From Candidatus Woesearchaeota archaeon (GTDB taxonomy: Archaea; Nanobdellota; Nanobdellia; Woesearchaeales; WJKL01), in the NCBI GenBank assembly GCA_014729145.1, contig WJKL01000009.1, forward strand, positions 1-19,928: a stretch of DNA of 19,928 bases, read 5' to 3'. Positions within the stretch are counted from its first letter, which is position 1, and each line of letters starts with the position of its first letter. The position numbers and the translations under genes are program-made. Positions 12,871 through 19,784 of this stretch are shown in pieces. The notes under the pieces are model-generated. The model was not told the DNA's origin. It saw nothing but the letters and a program-made list of their open reading frames with translations, and did no database searches.

Positions 12871-13248
12871 ATGGGTAAAGTGATGGTATTTGGAACTTTT
12901 GATGGACTGCATAAAGGTCATCTGAATTATTTTAAGCAGGCCAGAGAACATGGGGATTATTTGATTGCAGTTGTTGCAAGAGACAATACAGTTAAAGAAG
13001 TTAAAGACAAATTTCCAAAGTATGATGAGAAAAAAAGGCTTTCTGAAGTTAAAAAATATACAGATAAAGCTGTTCTTGGATATGCTGGAGACAAATATAA
13101 AGTTATAAAAGAATATGGGCCTAATTTTGTTTGTCTTGGTTACGACCAAAAGGATTTTGTTGAAGGTTTAAAGAAATTTGATATTGAAGTTAAGAGGATG
13201 AAAGCTTACAAACCTGAGAAGTATAAGAGTTCTAAATTAAAGATTTAA
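12871..13248 (+). CDS. ribL: Archaeal FAD synthase (RibL-type nucleotidyltransferase)
   Basis: 125 residues, compact for the family. It has the cytidylyltransferase-like nucleotide-binding motif VMVFGTFDGLHKGHLNYF with HxGH at residues 14-17, the VVARDNTVKEVK segment, the CLGYDQKDF loop, and the AYKPEKYKSSKL end that corresponds to the family's ISSTxxR-like signature region. RibL transfers AMP from ATP to FMN. A related glycerol-3-phosphate or other cytidylyltransferase is the alternative, but the VARDxTV and GYDQ patterns favour FAD synthase. I chose the ATG at 12871; an upstream TTG at 12832 would run through the promoter. Its 3' end overlaps the converging gene by 17 bp. Confidence 0.8.
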   Translation: MGKVMVFGTFDGLHKGHLNYFKQAREHGDYLIAVVARDNTVKEVKDKFPKYDEKKRLSEVKKYTDKAVLGYAGDKYKVIKEYGPNFVCLGYDQKDFVEGLKKFDIEVKRMKAYKPEKYKSSKLKI

Positions 13249-14050
13249 GATATTCTTTCTTATACTTAAAATTATTTTTTCTTGCCAGTCTTAGGATAGC
13301 TCTGTCAAATTTACTTCCGTATTGAGCAGCCTGTTTTTTTCTCCATGCTATCTGTTTTGGAAGACCTAATTTTTCTGCCAGTTTTCTTAAAGGTATTTTT
13401 TTGTAGTTGTTTATCTTTTTAGAGCCTGGGATAGCCATAGCTGCTTTTATCACTTCATCATCCAGGAAAGGTGTGAGGTATTTTATGTTTAGTTTCTCTG
13501 CAATGACCAGATCACGTTTGAGATCCCTTTCCCACATTGCTTTTAATCCTTTCCAGCATTCTTTGTTGATATTTTTAGCATCAATATGCCTTTCATAGCC
13601 TGCAAAGATCTCTTCTGAGCCAAGGCCTGTATAGAATTTCTCAATATTGTCTTCTTTTGCAAGTATGTAAACAGCATAATCAACAGCTCCAACTCCAACT
13701 TTAACTATATCTGTTGTATTTAGAAGTTTTATGACTTTTTTTATTATATTTTCAGCTTCCTCTAAAGTGAAAATCTTGTATTTTAATGGAATTTTAAGCT
13801 GTTTTGCTGCTTTTTTTGCTGCTTCAATATCAGTTGAGTTTTCAATCCCAACTGCATAGCAGATGAAATCAGCTTTCTTTTTTTTGCATATAAATGATAT
13901 CAAAGAAGAATCTACACCTCCTGAGAATGCTATTCCAAACTTTTCTTTTGGGGGATCGATAGAATCTAAAACAGCTTTTTTAAGGTCTTTAATAGGTTTT
14001 TCTGCTTTAAGCTGTTCTATATGTGATTTCCATGATTTTTCTGATATCAT
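13232..14050 (-). CDS. Asparagine-synthase-type ATP pyrophosphatase lacking the glutaminase domain
   Basis: 272 residues matching only the synthetase half of asparagine synthase B. The PP-loop SGGVDSS is at 43-49, and the signature TGLGSEEIFAGYERH (141-155) and YLTPFLDDEVIKAA follow. These bind ATP and form the acyl-adenylate. The N-terminal class II glutamine amidotransferase domain and its Cys are absent, so the enzyme would need free ammonia or a separate amidotransferase. Stand-alone versions occur in archaea; the substrate may be aspartate or another carboxylate. A palindromic TATA box at 14078-14087 precedes it, giving a leaderless mRNA. It ends within the FAD synthase gene. Confidence 0.8.
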   Translation of the reverse strand: MISEKSWKSHIEQLKAEKPIKDLKKAVLDSIDPPKEKFGIAFSGGVDSSLISFICKKKKADFICYAVGIENSTDIEAAKKAAKQLKIPLKYKIFTLEEAENIIKKVIKLLNTTDIVKVGVGAVDYAVYILAKEDNIEKFYTGLGSEEIFAGYERHIDAKNINKECWKGLKAMWERDLKRDLVIAEKLNIKYLTPFLDDEVIKAAMAIPGSKKINNYKKIPLRKLAEKLGLPKQIAWRKKQAAQYGSKFDRAILRLARKNNFKYKKEYLKSLI

Positions 14051-14077
14051 CTTATTTTAATCTGAAATGGTGTTTTC

Positions 14078-14087
14078 CTTTATAAAG
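14078..14087 (-). promoter_or_regulatory. TATA box for the asparagine-synthase-type gene
   Basis: CTTTATAAAG is a perfect 10-bp palindrome about 28-37 bp before the ATG at 14050. BRE-like purines (ATA..) flank it on the upstream side. Confidence 0.5.
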
Positions 14088-14267
14088 TATATGATTTGGC
14101 TTAAATGGTTAAATTTGGGTGTTTCAAGTATTATAACACAATTTCTACTACTATACAGTGGTTATAAAACCGAAAGATTTATAAAGGATAAACATCTATA
14201 AAATACTAAGCAAAAGGGCGGTTTCTAGAATTGTCAAGAATAAACTAATCTAACGAGGTTTATAAAA
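14088..14267 (+). promoter_or_regulatory. TFB upstream region with BRE/TATA at 14171-14186 and a leader
   Basis: CGAAAGATTTATAAAG at 14171-14186 is a strong BRE/TATA match. Predicted start near 14210 gives a leader of about 55-60 nt ending in GAGG (14255-14258), a ribosome-binding site 9 bases before the ATG. A second TATA-like sequence, GGTTATAAAACC at 14159-14170, directly precedes the BRE and may bind a regulator or be an alternative promoter. No RNA gene is apparent in the rest. Confidence 0.55.
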
Positions 14268-15191
14268 ATGACTGTTGAAACAACTAACCAGGAATGTCCA
14301 GAATGCGGGGATAGTAAATTCTTTGCAAACAGGGAAAAAGGAGAAGTTATATGTAAAAAGTGCGGGTTTGTAATAGAAGATTCTATGGTGGATTTTGGAA
14401 GACAGAGAATCTGTGATGATGAAGATTTTATGAAGAAAAGCAGATCCGGAGCGCCTTATGATCCAAGGGTTGCTGCAGGACTAAGAACAGAGGTTGGAAA
14501 CAATTCTGACCTAAAGAAGCTTTCAAAAAAGACAAGAAGGGTCATGAACAGGATAAGGAAAAAGAACAGATGGACAAGCTCTGCATTAGAGCACAACCTA
14601 AACACAAATCTTGCAAATTTAAAGATAATCGCATCTCATCTAAAGATGCCTGACAATATTGAAAAAGAAGCAGCAAGGATATACAGGGAATGCGCTGAAA
14701 AAGGCATTACAAGAGCAAGGGCAAATGACAGCATTATAGCAGCAGTTGTTTATCTGGCTTCTAAACTACATGGTATACCTAAAACACTTAATGAGGTTGC
14801 TGAAGCTTCTAAATTAGACAAGTTTGACATCGCAAGAACATACAAGATGGTCATAAGAAGGCTGGGAATTGAAGTTTACAATTCAAACCCTGTTGATTTT
14901 GTAGGAAGATTTGGTTCTGAACTAAAACTAGATGCAAAGGCACAGACAAAAGCTGTAGAATTGCTTGAGAAGATACAGAAGAAAGGATTTGATTCTGGAA
15001 AATCACCAACTTCTCTGGCTGCAACAACTTTGTATATCTCTGCACTTATGAATGGTGTTAAAGTTACACAAAAAGCAATAGCTGAGACATCTGGAATAAC
15101 AGAAACAACTTTAAGACAGAGAACAAAGGAAATGCTTAAGAAGCTGGGAATTAAGAAAAGTGAATTGAAAAAGAAGAAAAAGAAGAAATAG
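14268..15191 (+). CDS. tfb: Transcription initiation factor B (TFB)
   Basis: 307 residues. An N-terminal zinc ribbon with CPEC (10-13) and CKKC (29-32) recruits RNA polymerase; a linker with SGAPYDPRVAAGLRTEVG corresponds to the B-reader/B-linker region; then come two cyclin-like repeats (about 110-200 and 205-300). The helix-turn-helix TQKAIAETSGITETTLRQRT in the second repeat contacts the BRE upstream of the TATA box. TFB bridges TBP-DNA and polymerase in archaeal initiation. The C-terminus ends in a run of lysines (KKSELKKKKKKK), more basic than usual. Unlike most genes here it has a leader with a ribosome-binding site, which hints at translational control or a need for high output. The gene 13 bp downstream probably shares the transcript. 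Confidence 0.96.
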   Translation: MTVETTNQECPECGDSKFFANREKGEVICKKCGFVIEDSMVDFGRQRICDDEDFMKKSRSGAPYDPRVAAGLRTEVGNNSDLKKLSKKTRRVMNRIRKKNRWTSSALEHNLNTNLANLKIIASHLKMPDNIEKEAARIYRECAEKGITRARANDSIIAAVVYLASKLHGIPKTLNEVAEASKLDKFDIARTYKMVIRRLGIEVYNSNPVDFVGRFGSELKLDAKAQTKAVELLEKIQKKGFDSGKSPTSLAATTLYISALMNGVKVTQKAIAETSGITETTLRQRTKEMLKKLGIKKSELKKKKKKK

Positions 15192-15204
15192 GGTTTTTGA
15201 TAAG

Positions 15205-15591
15205 ATGGAAAATATAGATCTTGAAAAAAAGGTATCAACAGAAGATATTAAGAAAAATCTATTGAATATATGTGAACTTTCTGGAGAAGATTTCACAGCC
15301 CTCAAGGACTTTGCAAAACATATAAGCGATTACCTGGGAGAGGAAACTTCTGCTCCTTCGTTTATCAGAACTGCAGAAGATGTTTTAGTCTACTTAAAGG
15401 ATGGTTATGATAATGAAGGCAATAAAGTAAGAAGCGATGCAATCTCAAGATATTATCATAAAGAGATGTTTGAGCTGCTAAGACAAAGAGTACCTATGAT
15501 TGCACATTATGTCTGTGAAGATAGAGATTTTGTTGAGGGGATAAGAGAATTATACAAAGGATTGTACAGATCTAAAAATTTATTTCTTTAA
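15205..15591 (+). CDS. 128-residue protein of unknown function downstream of TFB
   Basis: A soluble, helical and acidic protein beginning MENIDLEKKVSTEDIKKNLL. No motif I recognise; one region, RSDAISRYYHKEMFELLRQR, could form an amphipathic helix. It starts 13 bp after the TFB stop without a promoter or clear ribosome-binding site, so cotranscription with tfb is likely. Its 3' end overlaps the converging dph6 gene by 12 bp. Codon use is like its neighbours, which supports a real gene. Function cannot be assigned. Confidence 0.6.
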   Translation: MENIDLEKKVSTEDIKKNLLNICELSGEDFTALKDFAKHISDYLGEETSAPSFIRTAEDVLVYLKDGYDNEGNKVRSDAISRYYHKEMFELLRQRVPMIAHYVCEDRDFVEGIRELYKGLYRSKNLFL

Positions 15592-16254
15592 CAATTGTAT
15601 TTTATCAATAATTAATTTTCCGGTGTTTTTTGACTCCATATAAGTATTGGAGCCCCATACTTCTAACCGTTTCTTGAACAGAGGACAGTCTAATACAAAT
15701 GTCTCATATTCTCCGCCTTCTCCTGCAAGATGGATGTCTGTTTTTTTGAAATTATTGATCATTTCTTTGTCTATATTCCTTCCAAGGAAAGATTTATCTA
15801 GGCCTTCTGCTGCAACGCCCACAACCATAACTTCAAATTTATCCAGTATCAATGAAAGCATGTACTGCTCTGGCCTCATCCCCCATATCGGAGCAACAAG
15901 CTTTAAGTCAAGCTCTTTGCAGATATTTTCAACTCTTTCTTTTTGATATTGGCTGGCAATTGCTCCTGCACAGACCCCTTCAATAGAATGTTTTTGTTTT
16001 GCAAGGTTTATGGCTTCTTTTAAGTCGGATAATTCCTGCTCTTTGATGCCTTCAGTTGGGAGCAATATCAAAGGTATTTCAGCTGCTTCTGCCTGCTCCT
16101 GAACCTTGTCAATGTTTGGAACATGGAACATCCAGGAATCATCTCTTTCAGGGTTTAAGGTCACTAAACAAACTATCTCATTGTTGTGTTTCTCAGCAAG
16201 ATAAGCTGCATACCATGAATCCTTTCCTCCTGATATCAATGCTGCTAGTTTCAT
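15580..16254 (-). CDS. dph6: Diphthine-ammonia ligase
   Basis: 224 residues from the ATG at 16254. The N-type ATP pyrophosphatase loop LISGGKDSWYAAYLA has SGGKDS at 8-13. The family-specific segments CAGAIASQYQKERVENIC, PIWGMRPEQYML and GEGGEYETFVLDCPLF are all present. The enzyme completes diphthamide synthesis by amidating diphthine on elongation factor 2 with ATP and ammonium, a pathway limited to archaea and eukaryotes. A TTG two codons upstream is a less likely start. The TATA element at about 16278-16288 predicts a leaderless mRNA. Dph1/2 and Dph5 are not in this window. Confidence 0.92.
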   Translation of the reverse strand: MKLAALISGGKDSWYAAYLAEKHNNEIVCLVTLNPERDDSWMFHVPNIDKVQEQAEAAEIPLILLPTEGIKEQELSDLKEAINLAKQKHSIEGVCAGAIASQYQKERVENICKELDLKLVAPIWGMRPEQYMLSLILDKFEVMVVGVAAEGLDKSFLGRNIDKEMINNFKKTDIHLAGEGGEYETFVLDCPLFKKRLEVWGSNTYMESKNTGKLIIDKIQLLKK

Positions 16255-16277
16255 TATCAATTTGGATTTATTCTATG

Positions 16278-16299
16278 ATTTAAAAAGGTTTATATATTA
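16278..16299. promoter_or_regulatory. Back-to-back TATA elements for dph6 and the lipoprotein gene
   Basis: On the minus strand CCTTTTTAAATC (16288-16277) serves dph6, about 25-34 bp from its ATG. On the plus strand GGTTTATATATTA (16287-16299) serves the lipoprotein, about 43-55 bp before its ATG, leaving room for the leader ribosome-binding site GTGGGGTG at 16326-16333. Confidence 0.45.
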
Positions 16300-16341
16300 T
16301 TAAAGATATTAAAAAATAACAATATGTGGGGTGTTTAAAAC

Positions 16342-17073
16342 ATGAAAAAAATCATATTTTTATTTTTAGTTCTAGCTATTTTAATAAGCGGATGCAGCGG
16401 AACAACAGAAGATTCTTATGTAAAACCAAAAGCTGATCTGGAAGAGCCTAGTGTTAATGAAGTTGATCTGCCTTCTGGAGAAACTGGAGATTATGATGAT
16501 TCTAATCTAGAAGGGCCTGAATTGAGCAGTGAGATCAAGGAATTATTAGATAAGATAGACAAAGTTGATTCTTTGGAGTATTCATACAGTGTATTTGTTA
16601 AAGGTGAACCAGGATATTATTCTCATGTTTATGTAAAAGATAACAGGATGAAGCAGGAGATTGATCTGGGAAGCGGAACCTTTAAAGAAAAAGAATATTA
16701 TGACACTGTTTATTTTGATCTGGCAAAGAAAACTGCTGATGCTTACTGTGAAGAGAAGGATTGTGATGACAGAAACATGATTATCGATGTGAATTACAAT
16801 GATTTTTATGTTGAGTCTCCTTTTGATGTTGCTGAAAACCTAAAGGTCGGAAAACTGATCGGAAATGCTATGCATGAAAACAAAGAAGTTGATATAGTTG
16901 AGTATGGTATTGACGGAAAAACCGTAAGGGTTTATATCTGGGTCTACAGAGGGCTTCCTTTAAAATATGAAGTCAGAGAAGATGACGAATTAATCAAGAA
17001 GGTTGAATTCAAAAGTCCAGTTATAAATGATGTAGATGATGAGGAATTGATTCATCAGCAGCTTAAGAACTGA
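16342..17073 (+). CDS. Lipoprotein, possibly with a LolA/LppX-like fold
   Basis: 243 residues. The start MKKIIFLFLVLAILISGCSG is a lipoprotein signal with the lipobox ISGC, placing the lipidated Cys at 18, so the protein is expected to be anchored on the outside of the cell membrane. A low-complexity acidic spacer of about 45 residues follows, then a beta-rich domain: LEYSYSVFVKG, YVKDNRMKQEIDL, YDTVYFDLAKKTADAYC, VYIWVYRGLPLKYEV. The pattern of antiparallel strands with the GLPLKYE element resembles LolA/LppX-type lipoprotein-carrier folds, but this is a fold-level impression. Two Cys (in YCEEKDCDD) may form a disulfide. The ribosome-binding site GGGGTG lies at 16328-16333. It ends exactly where the converging dnaJ ends. 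Confidence 0.7.
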   Translation: MKKIIFLFLVLAILISGCSGTTEDSYVKPKADLEEPSVNEVDLPSGETGDYDDSNLEGPELSSEIKELLDKIDKVDSLEYSYSVFVKGEPGYYSHVYVKDNRMKQEIDLGSGTFKEKEYYDTVYFDLAKKTADAYCEEKDCDDRNMIIDVNYNDFYVESPFDVAENLKVGKLIGNAMHENKEVDIVEYGIDGKTVRVYIWVYRGLPLKYEVREDDELIKKVEFKSPVINDVDDEELIHQQLKN

Positions 17074-18204
17074 TTAGAAAAAATCTTCAAACCATCTCTT
17101 TTTCTTTTTTATTGTTTTATCAAATTCTTTCAGAAGTTTTTTCTGTTTTTTGCTGAGTTTTTCAGGAGTATGGACAATAACTTTTACCATCTGATCTCCT
17201 GAGCCTGAGCCGTGAAGATGGGGTATTCCTTTTCCATTCATCTTAAATACAGTATTGGTCTGTGTTCCTGAAGGTATTTTCAGTTCTGCTTTTCCATCTA
17301 GTGTTGGAACTTCTATCTTTCCGCCTAATGCAGCCTGAGCAAAGCTAATAGGGGCTTTCAGATAAACATCACTCCCTTGTCTTTCAAATATATTGTGGGG
17401 CTTTACGTGGATTATAACATACAAATCTCCTGTTTCTGCTCCTCTTTCCCCTGCTTCTCCTGCTCCTTTTACTCTTAAATTAGTCCCTGTTTCTGCTCCT
17501 GCAGGTATTTTTATCTCTAGTTCAGATTTTTTGTTGATTTTTCCAGTTCCATTGCAGTTAGGACATTTGTTTTTTATGACTGTTCCCTGGCCTCTGCATC
17601 TGGGGCATGCTCCCTGGGTCTGGACAACTCCAAAAGGTGTTCTTGCTGTTTTTCTTACAAAACCGTTTCCATCACATTCAGGGCACTCAGTTATATCATC
17701 AGGAGATTCTGATCCTGTTCCCTTGCAATCAGGGCATTTTACAGAATGAGGTATCTTTATTGTCTTGGTAGTGCCTTTTGCTGCTTCCTCTAATGTTATC
17801 TCCATATCATATCTAAGATCAGAACCTCTTGTCCTTCTTTTTCTTCTGCCTCTTCCTCCTCCAAAAAAAGATTCAAAGATACTGTCAAAATCAAAGCCTT
17901 GATTGAAAATATCCCCCATTATATCTTCAAAATTAAATCCTCCTGCCCCTCCTGCAGTGCCTCCTTTTCCAAATGGTGACTCTGCAGAACCAAACTGATC
18001 GTATTGAGAACGCTTTTCATCATCTGCAAGTACAGCAGCTGCTTCATTGATTTTTTTGAACTCCTCTTCGTATTCTTTCTTTTTTTCTTCCGGAGCTCTG
18101 TCTGGATGATACTTCATAGCAAGCTTTTTGTAAGCTTTTTTGATCTCTTCTTTAGTTGAATCTTTGCTTACCCCTAATATTTTGTAATAGTCTTTGTCTG
18201 TCAT
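17074..18204 (-). CDS. dnaJ: Chaperone DnaJ (type I Hsp40)
   Basis: 376 residues with the full type I layout: J domain (1-70) with HPD at 33-35, a Gly/Phe-rich region with GGTAGGAGGF and IFESFFGGG (72-117), four zinc-finger repeats at 157-222 (CPDCKGTG, CPECDGNG, CPRCRGQG, CPNCNGTG), and the C-terminal substrate-binding domains with HVKPHNIFERQGSDVY. It delivers unfolded proteins to DnaK and stimulates its ATPase. In transcription order it is the last gene of a cluster that begins with dnaK to the right, separated from it by NUDIX, HAD and HD genes. The start overlaps the HD gene stop by 4 bp (ATGA). It abuts the lipoprotein gene tail to tail with no gap. Confidence 0.96.
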   Translation of the reverse strand: MTDKDYYKILGVSKDSTKEEIKKAYKKLAMKYHPDRAPEEKKKEYEEEFKKINEAAAVLADDEKRSQYDQFGSAESPFGKGGTAGGAGGFNFEDIMGDIFNQGFDFDSIFESFFGGGRGRRKRRTRGSDLRYDMEITLEEAAKGTTKTIKIPHSVKCPDCKGTGSESPDDITECPECDGNGFVRKTARTPFGVVQTQGACPRCRGQGTVIKNKCPNCNGTGKINKKSELEIKIPAGAETGTNLRVKGAGEAGERGAETGDLYVIIHVKPHNIFERQGSDVYLKAPISFAQAALGGKIEVPTLDGKAELKIPSGTQTNTVFKMNGKGIPHLHGSGSGDQMVKVIVHTPEKLSKKQKKLLKEFDKTIKKKKRWFEDFF

Positions 18205-18728
18205 TTTATCAATTCCATTAATTGTTCGGGTTTTATTTTTAGTTTTGAAAAGATCTCTTTTTCTATCTTATAAGCAATATCTTCATGAGCCTGTTCAAAT
18301 GTGTCTTTGTATCTCTCTTTGATGTAATTAAAGCGTTTTTTAAGGCTTACGATTTTTATGTACTGGACTCTTTTGTCTGCGTAATGGACAACCTTGTCTT
18401 CCCATCCTGCATCTGGTTTTTCTATTATTACAGGGCCGTGTCTTTCTACTGCATTCCCAACCCTGAACAGTTCTTTTTCCTTGAGCCATTTTTTAGCTAA
18501 GGTTCCATGCTGCTTTACTTTTTTTAAAGTGGATATTTTATCTAAATCGTGAAGCAAAGAAGCTGCATTTACCAGATCAAGATCTATATCTGCCCCTGAA
18601 TTTTTTAGTTTTTTTGCCAAAAACATTGCAACCTCATTTACAACCTTGGAATGTTTTCTGACTGGTTCATGAAGATCAAATTCATCCCATATCTCTCTAC
18701 ACTGTTTTGTGTTGGGTATCCATGTCAT
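18201..18728 (-). CDS. HD-domain phosphohydrolase-like protein
   Basis: 175 residues with an HD-superfamily metal site: His26 in VRKHSKVV, the His60-Asp61 pair in LLHDLDK, and a further His97 in ERHGPVII, plus ADKRVQY later. HD proteins hydrolyse nucleotides or phosphodiesters; this one resembles short stand-alone HD proteins and the substrate cannot be inferred. The N-terminus WIPNTKQCREIWDEF reads as a normal start. It overlaps both neighbours by 4 bp (dnaJ and HAD genes), so translation of the three is coupled. Confidence 0.8.
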   Translation of the reverse strand: MTWIPNTKQCREIWDEFDLHEPVRKHSKVVNEVAMFLAKKLKNSGADIDLDLVNAASLLHDLDKISTLKKVKQHGTLAKKWLKEKELFRVGNAVERHGPVIIEKPDAGWEDKVVHYADKRVQYIKIVSLKKRFNYIKERYKDTFEQAHEDIAYKIEKEIFSKLKIKPEQLMELIK

Positions 18729-19345
18729 TTTATTATCTTAGGAAATTTTTTTAGGCTTGGAAGAAGAAAATCAGGATGAAATTTTTTAAGATAGGATCTT
18801 TTGTATACGCCTGTTGGGACTATGACAGATTTTATTCCTGCTTTGTGGGCTTCTTTTACATCATTTATATGGTCCCCAACATAGACTGCTTCTGATTTTT
18901 TTAGATCCAGTCTTTTTAAGGTTTTGATCATAGCATCATGTTTTTTTTGATATTTTTTCATGTCCTGGTCAGTTATCAGTTTGTCATATTTGATGTTGAA
19001 ATATCTGCATACTGCTTTTACTGCTTTTTTGTAGTTGTTAGTTAAAATTATTATTTTTTTGTCTTTGATCATAGGAATAATTTTTTTTCCGTGATATTTC
19101 ATCTTTGGTATCTTTGATCTGTATGCTTTTAAGTAGGTCTGGATAAGTTTCTTTTTTGAGATATCTGACTCTTTGTGAAGCCTTTCTATCATCTCTGAGA
19201 ATCTTGAGCCCACATATTTTCGAAATCCTTTTTTGGTCGGTTTTTTATCAGTAAGTTTGGATAAAGCTTTGTAGGATGCTTTTACTCCCGGCTTTGTATC
19301 TACTAAAGTCAGATCAAAATCAAAGAATACTGCTTTAATTGTCAT
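18725..19345 (-). CDS. HAD-family hydrolase (phosphoglycolate-phosphatase-like)
   Basis: 206 residues from ATG 19345. Motif I FFDFDLTLVDT holds the nucleophile Asp9 and acid Asp11; motif II is the LTNN at 101-104; a Lys in KKYQKKHD serves as motif III; motif IV is VYVGDHINDVKEA (Asp158, Asp162). A small helical cap sits between motifs I and II, typical of subfamily I. Substrates are phosphomonoesters such as phosphoglycolate or nucleotides. I start at the ATG rather than the TTG at 19360 because the longer version adds only KNTKM and would overlap the NUDIX gene further. The ATG lies inside the last codons of the NUDIX gene (11-bp overlap). Confidence 0.85.
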   Translation of the reverse strand: MTIKAVFFDFDLTLVDTKPGVKASYKALSKLTDKKPTKKGFRKYVGSRFSEMIERLHKESDISKKKLIQTYLKAYRSKIPKMKYHGKKIIPMIKDKKIIILTNNYKKAVKAVCRYFNIKYDKLITDQDMKKYQKKHDAMIKTLKRLDLKKSEAVYVGDHINDVKEAHKAGIKSVIVPTGVYKRSYLKKFHPDFLLPSLKKFPKIIK

Positions 19346-19751
19346 TTTTGTGTTTTTCAACCGCTTCTTTGAATATCTCTTTGTTGTATCTCAAGTTTTC
19401 ATAGGCTTCTTTGTAGCTGCACCATCGATAGTCAGAATGCTCCCTGCTGAGGGTTATATTGTTCTCTTTTTTGTTAACCTTTACAAGATAGAATGTTAAA
19501 AACTTATGGATATTTTCTCCTTTTTCCTGAAACCAGTAATCATGTGTGTAAGGAAGTTTTTTTACTACCTCGATATCCTTTATTCCTGTCTCTTCCTCTA
19601 TCTCTCTTTTTAGAGCCTGTTCTTCTGATTCTCCTTTGTCTATCTTTCCCTGCGGAAACTGCCATCCTGTCCAGGTTCCCTTTTTTTTGAACAGAAGGAA
19701 TTTGTCCCCGTGAAAAAGGATTCCTGCTACTGCTTTTTGTATTGTTGTCAT
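19335..19751 (-). CDS. NUDIX hydrolase
   Basis: 138 residues. The NUDIX box GKIDKGESEEQALKREIEEE at 35-54 with TGI after it fits GX5EX7REUXEEXGU exactly, so the metal-binding Glu residues are present. The preceding WTGWQFPQGK resembles Ap4A hydrolases and RppH-type RNA pyrophosphohydrolases, which have the WxFPxG pattern, so a diadenosine polyphosphate or capped/triphosphate RNA end is a possible substrate. The gene lies 33 bp after dnaK in transcription order. Which substrate is used cannot be decided from the sequence. Confidence 0.88.
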   Translation of the reverse strand: MTTIQKAVAGILFHGDKFLLFKKKGTWTGWQFPQGKIDKGESEEQALKREIEEETGIKDIEVVKKLPYTHDYWFQEKGENIHKFLTFYLVKVNKKENNITLSREHSDYRWCSYKEAYENLRYNKEIFKEAVEKHKNDN

Positions 19752-19784
19752 TTTGTATTAAATAAAAAATAAAAAGAAGAAAAT
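19752..19784 (-). terminator. T-rich spacer after dnaK
   Basis: On the minus strand the 33 bases after the dnaK stop are rich in T runs (CTTTTTATTTTTTATTTAAT). This may end part of the dnaK transcripts or, with TTTAAT, contribute a weak promoter for the NUDIX gene. It is too short to tell these apart. Confidence 0.3.

Noticed and set aside
12820..13149. Long N-terminal extension of the TPR frame on the minus strand
   Set aside because: This part is antisense to the FAD synthase gene, rich in Phe, Ile and Cys, and has no TPR features. The ATG at 12819 gives a normal protein.
14088..14267. Riboswitch or small RNA before tfb
   Set aside because: No stable stem-loop series or known aptamer pattern is visible; promoter elements and a short leader explain the sequence.
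14876..15305. Minus-strand frames opposite the end of tfb
   Set aside because: The poly-Phe stretch is the reverse of the lysine-rich TFB end; no independent start signal.
17393..17749. 118-codon plus-strand frame inside dnaJ
   Set aside because: It is the antisense shadow of the zinc-finger region of dnaJ; the periodic LHLGH/QSGH pattern mirrors the CxxCxGxG codons.
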